A DNA stretch of 64,000 nt from assembly GCA_021397835.1 (NCBI GenBank), contig JAJFZO010000863.1, forward strand, positions 310,001-374,000, written 5' to 3'. The stretch's first letter is position 1. Every line of letters begins with the position of its first letter. A model generated the notes under the pieces. That model saw nothing but the letters and a program-made list of their open reading frames with translations. It made no database searches and was not told where the DNA came from. Position numbers and translations under genes: made by a program. Positions 59,404 through 64,000 of the stretch are shown in pieces. Origin of the DNA: Moringa oleifera (lineage: Eukaryota; Streptophyta; Magnoliopsida; Brassicales; Moringaceae).

Positions 59404-61608
59404 CATACATAGGAAAGGACAAAATGCATTGTGGAGTTTGATCAACTGTATAAAGGAATTGCCTGAATATGGCATACAAATAGATTAAGGAATTACGGGT
59501 TTAGATCAAAATCTGTATTCCCCTGTTAAGTTGGGGACCATTCTTTGTCATGTGTCACCTTCCTGTGAGGAAGTCTTTCTCCTAAGAGCATGCATTTATT
59601 CTCATTTTTGTTGTTGTTCCGAAATTGGAATGATTTTGTTTGCTGGGTATAACCATGATAGAAGTTTGTATGTCTGGATCCATATTAAATTTTTTTTTAG
59701 AAAAAGTGGAGACCTCAGCCTATTGAGTTATGTCAAGAAGTTTGCAGTATACTGTGCTGCACATTTGATGTTAAAGCCCATGGGAAACATGGCTCAAACT
59801 GCCTCTTTTATCTTTTGTTCTTTTCTTGATTAAAAGAAAAGGTGGCTTGAGGAGAATTGCTGTGTTCTGAGTAATTGGTAAAATTGTTATAATTTGACTA
59901 ATTTCTAAAGAATTAATGGAATGTAAAGGGATTAGTGGAAGCTTATTTTTCTTCTTATTGAGTTAATTACTTATCAAGATTTTTTTTATTGATGATAATT
60001 TAATGAAATAAATTATTAAAATATTATTTCTTTTCTATATTAATATAATAAAAAATGAAAATGTTTTTTTTTTTAATGGGTGTATGACAGTATAACTAAC
60101 TTCTATGGAGGAGTCAACCTAGTCAAGGTAGTGGATATTTGTTATGGAAGTTTTGTGCAATGTACCACCATACTTTAACATAGTGACCCGTTTCCAGTCA
60201 AAGTGATATTCAAATACAGATTCTTATTCACCAAACCCATCATATCATTTTAGGCCTTTGTGTGTGAATGTGGGTGTGTGCGCTTCTCTTTTTCTGCATC
60301 ACATTACTCAACTCTGAGAATGTATTTCCCCAATATTAGATTCAACTCTCTCATTAGTCATCACCATTTGAAACAGTCTTTCTTCAAATTGGGTGGGCCT
60401 CTGGTCCTCATTACTTGAATCTTGTACTAATATTTGGGGGTCAAATCCCATAATTCTCACCTTTATCATATCTAATCTTGAGCCACTCGGTCATAAACAA
60501 GTCAGAACATTTGCCTCTGCAAATAAGTAACCCTGCTGGTAATTAATCAACCAATTATTTCTTTTGTTGTGAATAGTATCATCAGCATCTAAAGAAATTA
60601 ACTTACATGCCTCCTCTCTCCGGTACCTAGTTAGCATTAAAGCAAGTGGTGATCTTTTTGAATTAAATCATGTTGTAACTCAGGAAGGCCTTATGGATTA
60701 GGAATCTGGAGGCTTCACCTTGCCAATGATCTTTTTGAGCTAAAAATCTAAGAACAAAGGATGATCTTAACCTTTTGGAATTAATAGCGAGAGCACTTTC
60801 TTGAAATCTACTAAACATAGCTAAATAGGCCAATGTATGATTATGGCCATTATCTCACTCAAATACAAAGCTCAAATGGTTAATCTCAAAAAATGGAAAG
60901 AGGGTTTCTTCCACTTTTTTCTTGGAAGCATGTGCCCATAAGCGCCTTGAAAGGCAGCACATTAGTAAAGAAAACATAAAACAAAGGGCAATTGGTGCAT
61001 ATAGTGGAGCGAAGGTTTAATTTTTTTGCCCTAAACAGTGTATTCCGTAGTTTATAGAATTTGTTGGGGAGCTTTCAATTCTGTACTGTTGTTGTTCGCT
61101 GAGATGAATTATTGCACGAGGATAGAGAGAGTAGCCTAATAACTCCCAAAAAACAATCCCAAGATAGAACCCCTAATCAAAGGAAATAAGCTCCTGCAAA
61201 CCATTAGTTTAGGGACTGAAAACACTGCCCACCAGCTTTTTCTGCCTCCCTTTATAATAAAGCAAAAGCAAAGGAATAAAAGAGAATACTAAATACATGA
61301 AAGAAGCTGGAAAGAGAGGAAACATATGCAAAGCTTCATAACCCCACATCCTCTATAAAAATTCTGTCACAGACTCCGACTCAAAGTTTCTTCAGCCTCA
61401 TCTGAGAAAGGCGAACCAGATTTCCATAGCTCTTTACCAGACCGTTGTTTGGTTGCATAAACAAGCAAGTGTCACAAAGTGCAGGGAGAAAGTGAAAGCA
61501 AAATTTAATTTTTATTGGTGGGTTCTTTCGTTTTCTTTTTTTCTGTTTTCAGGGGCATGAATTGAAGTGTGTTTTCTGGATAGCTAGCTCATTTGTTTTC
61601 TGCAACGA
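59404..61608. other. Intergenic region between PEX2 and the bHLH gene
   Basis: It contains the PEX2 3' flank (to about 59900), AT-rich DNA at 59940-60070 and the bHLH promoter and leader. No further gene is supported. Confidence 0.6.
61354..61360 (+). promoter_or_regulatory. TATA box of the bHLH gene
   Basis: TATAAAA in CCTCTATAAAAATTC lies about 250 bp upstream of the ATG. That suggests transcription starting near 61385 and a leader of about 220 nt. Confidence 0.55.
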
Positions 61609-63679
61609 ATGATGGCTGGGAACCCTAGCTGGTGGAGCATGCATCCACCATCAAAGCAACCTTCAGCTTTGTTATCTCCTTCTCCATCTCTCTTCCCTCC
61701 TCAATATGTACTTGGATCTTCATCACTTCCTTTGAATTCATTGGCTGATAATAACCAAGAGCTGCCACAATCATGGAACCAACTGCTACTGTAAGTGAGC
61801 TCTCAAACTTTCTCTCTCTTTCTCTCTCAAACACATGCACGAAACACACACAAGTTTAGCTTGTTGCACATGATGAATAAGATGCTAACTTACCTGGACT
61901 TTTTGATCTATACATGTCCTTGATCTTCTCCCTATATAAGGCCTCTTAATTAGTGCCTTCTTCTTCTCTCTTTCCCAAAGAACAAAAACCTTAATGAGTA
62001 GTATAATCTTTTCTCTTGATGATTTTTTTGGTCTAATTAATTAAAATTTCTTCTCTCTCTCTCTATGTGTGTGTGTGTATATATATATATATGTAGTACG
62101 TATCTGTGATCCATCCTTATGTAGACCTGCATGAGATGATATCTTTTCCTGGGTTTTCAACTTTTGTAACCAAAGATCGGCGAGCTAGCTTCTGACTTGG
62201 TGATTGGTTTCAGGGGTGGATTATCGGGGGATGAAGATCACAAATTAGGTTTGAATCATTTTCAGCCAAAAAGGTTGGAAAATTGGGAAGAGCAGCTCCT
62301 AAATTCATCTCCAAGGGTCCCTGTTGTTGATGTAAAGCAAGAAGTACCGCAAAACAGGAACCTTTACGGTCACGGAGATGAAGATCAATTTCAAGGTCCT
62401 AGGACTGGTTGGCCACAGATCATACCAGTCTCTTCTCCCAGGTCCTGTGTCACTAGCTTGAGCAATAACATACTGGATTTCTCTTACAGCAAGGCAGACG
62501 GAAGCACTAGCCAACAAACAGATCATTCATCAGAGGTAAGAAAGAGAAAAACCCATGAACCATTACCTTTGTCTTTGTGTCGAGAATATTTCGTTTGTAA
62601 AGTTGAGGTTATATACTATGAATATATTAGTGTGTATATATATGAATATACGTAACCTTTTGATTTCTTCTTTTCTCTGTGCACTTTTTTCTAGGGTAAT
62701 AGCACAGCCACTGGTGCGGCGTGCAAGAAGGCTAGGGTTCAGCCCGCTCCAAGCCAACCACCTCTGAAGGTAACTTAATTACATAGAATCTCTCTCTCTT
62801 GCGCGCGCTCGCATGCGCACAAACAGACACGCAAACACACTAGCTCACTTGCTCTCCCTCTTGGTATTGTATGTGTGTGTGTGTTTCTGTGTAGAATGTT
62901 CTGTCTTTCTTGATTGTCTATTTCTTCAACTATGTGTTATTCTCATGAGCTACTTACCATTTATTAAAAGGAAGGAACAAAATAGAAAAAAAAAATTATG
63001 TTCTGATTTTTATGTGCAAATGTATGTGATGAATCAGGTGCGAAAAGAAAAGCTAGGTGATAGAATAACAGCCCTCCACCAGCTAGTTTCCCCATTTGGA
63101 AAGGTAAAGCCGAAAACACTCCATTTCTAAGTGAAGTATACAGAGAGAATAAAAGAGGAAGGAAGTGTTTTATTGAATGCTAAAACCCATAAAGAGCTGT
63201 ATCTGTCTGTGTGGCCTATTTATTTTATCGTTTATGATGAGTACACTGATCAAGGCCAGCCTTCCTATTCCTTCTTTATCTTTTATCATCTTGGTCTTTC
63301 TCTTTTAACGCTAAAGAAGAGCCAGAAAGGTGACTTGGGGTTGGTCTTTTGCAGACTGACACAGCTTCTGTCTTGTTAGAAGCTATTGGGTATATCAGAT
63401 TCCTTCAGGGTCAAATTGAGGTGATGTTACTACTTCCCACATGTATTAAGGCAACTCAGTATAAATCAGTGAGAGCATGCACTTAAAGCTTCAATTATTA
63501 TAAGCTTTTCTGCAACATTCTCTTTTAAGTTAAGGAAGTAGTAAAAAAATATGCTCTCTCTTTTTCCCCACTTTGAATGCAGGCTCTGAGCTCTCCTTAC
63601 TTGGGCACTAACATCAGAAATCAACAGTCCGTAAGTTCTGATACTGATACATGCCCAATGTTTATTCTCATCTCCCAAT

Positions 63680-63720
<41 letters not shown>

Positions 63721-63804
63721 CGAATCAAATTGATGGAAAAAAATCTTTTTATTGTTTAGGGTCAAGGAGAAAGGAGTGGAGTGTTTCCTGAAGACCCAGG
63801 TCAG
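61609..63804 (+). CDS. Atypical bHLH transcription factor (bHLH68/110/112/123 group), 3' end outside window
   Basis: Seven exons are visible: 61609-61790, 62214-62535, 62695-62769, 63038-63103, 63355-63420, 63583-63630 and 63760-63804, all in frame. The last donor is at 63805, so the gene continues past the right edge. The start is a double ATG (MMAGNPSWW). The N-terminal half is Ser/Pro/Gln-rich with a predicted sumoylation-like VKQE. The bHLH part is VRKEKLGDRITALHQLV, SPFGK, then TDTASVLLEAIGYIRFLQGQ, followed by ALSSPYLG and a family-typical VFPEDPGQ. The canonical Glu/Arg of an E-box-reading basic region is missing. Members regulate stress, root and photomorphogenic growth; the exact paralogue cannot be fixed here. 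Confidence 0.88.
62051..62093. repeat. Compound microsatellite (CT)n(TG)n(TA)n
   Basis: Consecutive CT, TG and TA dinucleotide runs lie in bHLH intron 1. Confidence 0.9.
63681..63716 (+). repeat. (CT)18 microsatellite
   Basis: A pure 36-base CT run lies in the bHLH intron between the exons ending at 63630 and starting at 63760. Confidence 0.95.
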
Positions 63805-64000
63805 GTATGCTTTATTGGATCCATCACTTGCCTTAAAAGCCAAATGGGGATGGCTTGTGTGTGGAAAAGCATCATTAACTATCTGTACAAAGCATTGAAA
63901 GAGCAAAGTTCTAATTAGCTTTGTTACACTTTTTAGATATATGAAAGCTGATTAATAAAAAGCACATATAATTAACTTAGCGAATGCTTCAAACTAGCCA

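Noticed and set aside
62814..62880. Possible regulatory CG-rich motif (GCGCGCGCTCGCATGCGC)
   Set aside because: It sits in a bHLH intron within dinucleotide-type low-complexity text; nothing supports a function.

Overview
This is a nuclear segment from a flowering plant, almost certainly a eudicot. The evidence is GT-AG introns inside long genes, AT-rich intergenic DNA, plant-only families (Aux/IAA, JINGUBANG, THA8, atypical bHLH), a nuclear tRNA-Ser(CGA) and plant DNA transposons. The sequence alone does not identify the species.

Layout: (1) 121-5421, minus: a 12-exon ASCC1-type gene (KH domain plus 2H-phosphoesterase/AKAP7-like domain). (2) 7.3-16 kb: transposon remains, namely a decayed DUF1985 fragment of a Ulp1-type Mutator-like element (MULE) with GTAA-rich arrays, then a decayed hAT transposase. 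(3) 16025-16243: a possible small membrane protein. (4) 16611-18467, minus: a two-exon JINGUBANG-like WD40 gene, divergent from (5) 19193-23476, plus: a four-exon membrane-anchored protein with a methyltransferase-like region. (6) 25413-27372, minus: a five-exon Aux/IAA repressor of the IAA8/IAA9 type. (7) 27.4-41.5 kb: very AT-rich intergenic DNA holding an inverted pair of hAT-type MITEs, copies of an unnamed AT-rich repeat family, an inverted-repeat element and a short telomere-like repeat. (8) 41510-41591: tRNA-Ser(CGA), just upstream of a single-exon THA8-like plastid PPR gene (41760-42464). (9) about 44941-54019: a nearly complete MULE of about 9 kb with two convergent genes, a mudrA-like transposase (plus) and a DUF1985/Ulp1-like protease (minus), both with a few stops or a frameshift. 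(10) 54530-59403, plus: PEX2, eight exons. (11) 61609 to beyond the right edge, plus: an atypical bHLH factor of the bHLH68/110/112/123 type.

The host genes are unrelated single genes and form no operon or pathway. The most unusual structure is in the MULE. Its introns and intergenic parts carry five different tandem arrays (periods of about 80, 125, 52, 20 and 20-21 bp), all built round a TCGTAAC/TCGTACC-like core. The core lies in the sense direction of whichever element gene it sits in, so its orientation flips between the two convergent genes. A second, far more decayed DUF1985 locus at 8.3-8.8 kb also has a GTAA-type array directly upstream in the sense direction, which suggests the arrays are an old feature of this transposon lineage. 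All exon boundaries were read by eye from frame continuity and splice consensus; no alignment was run.
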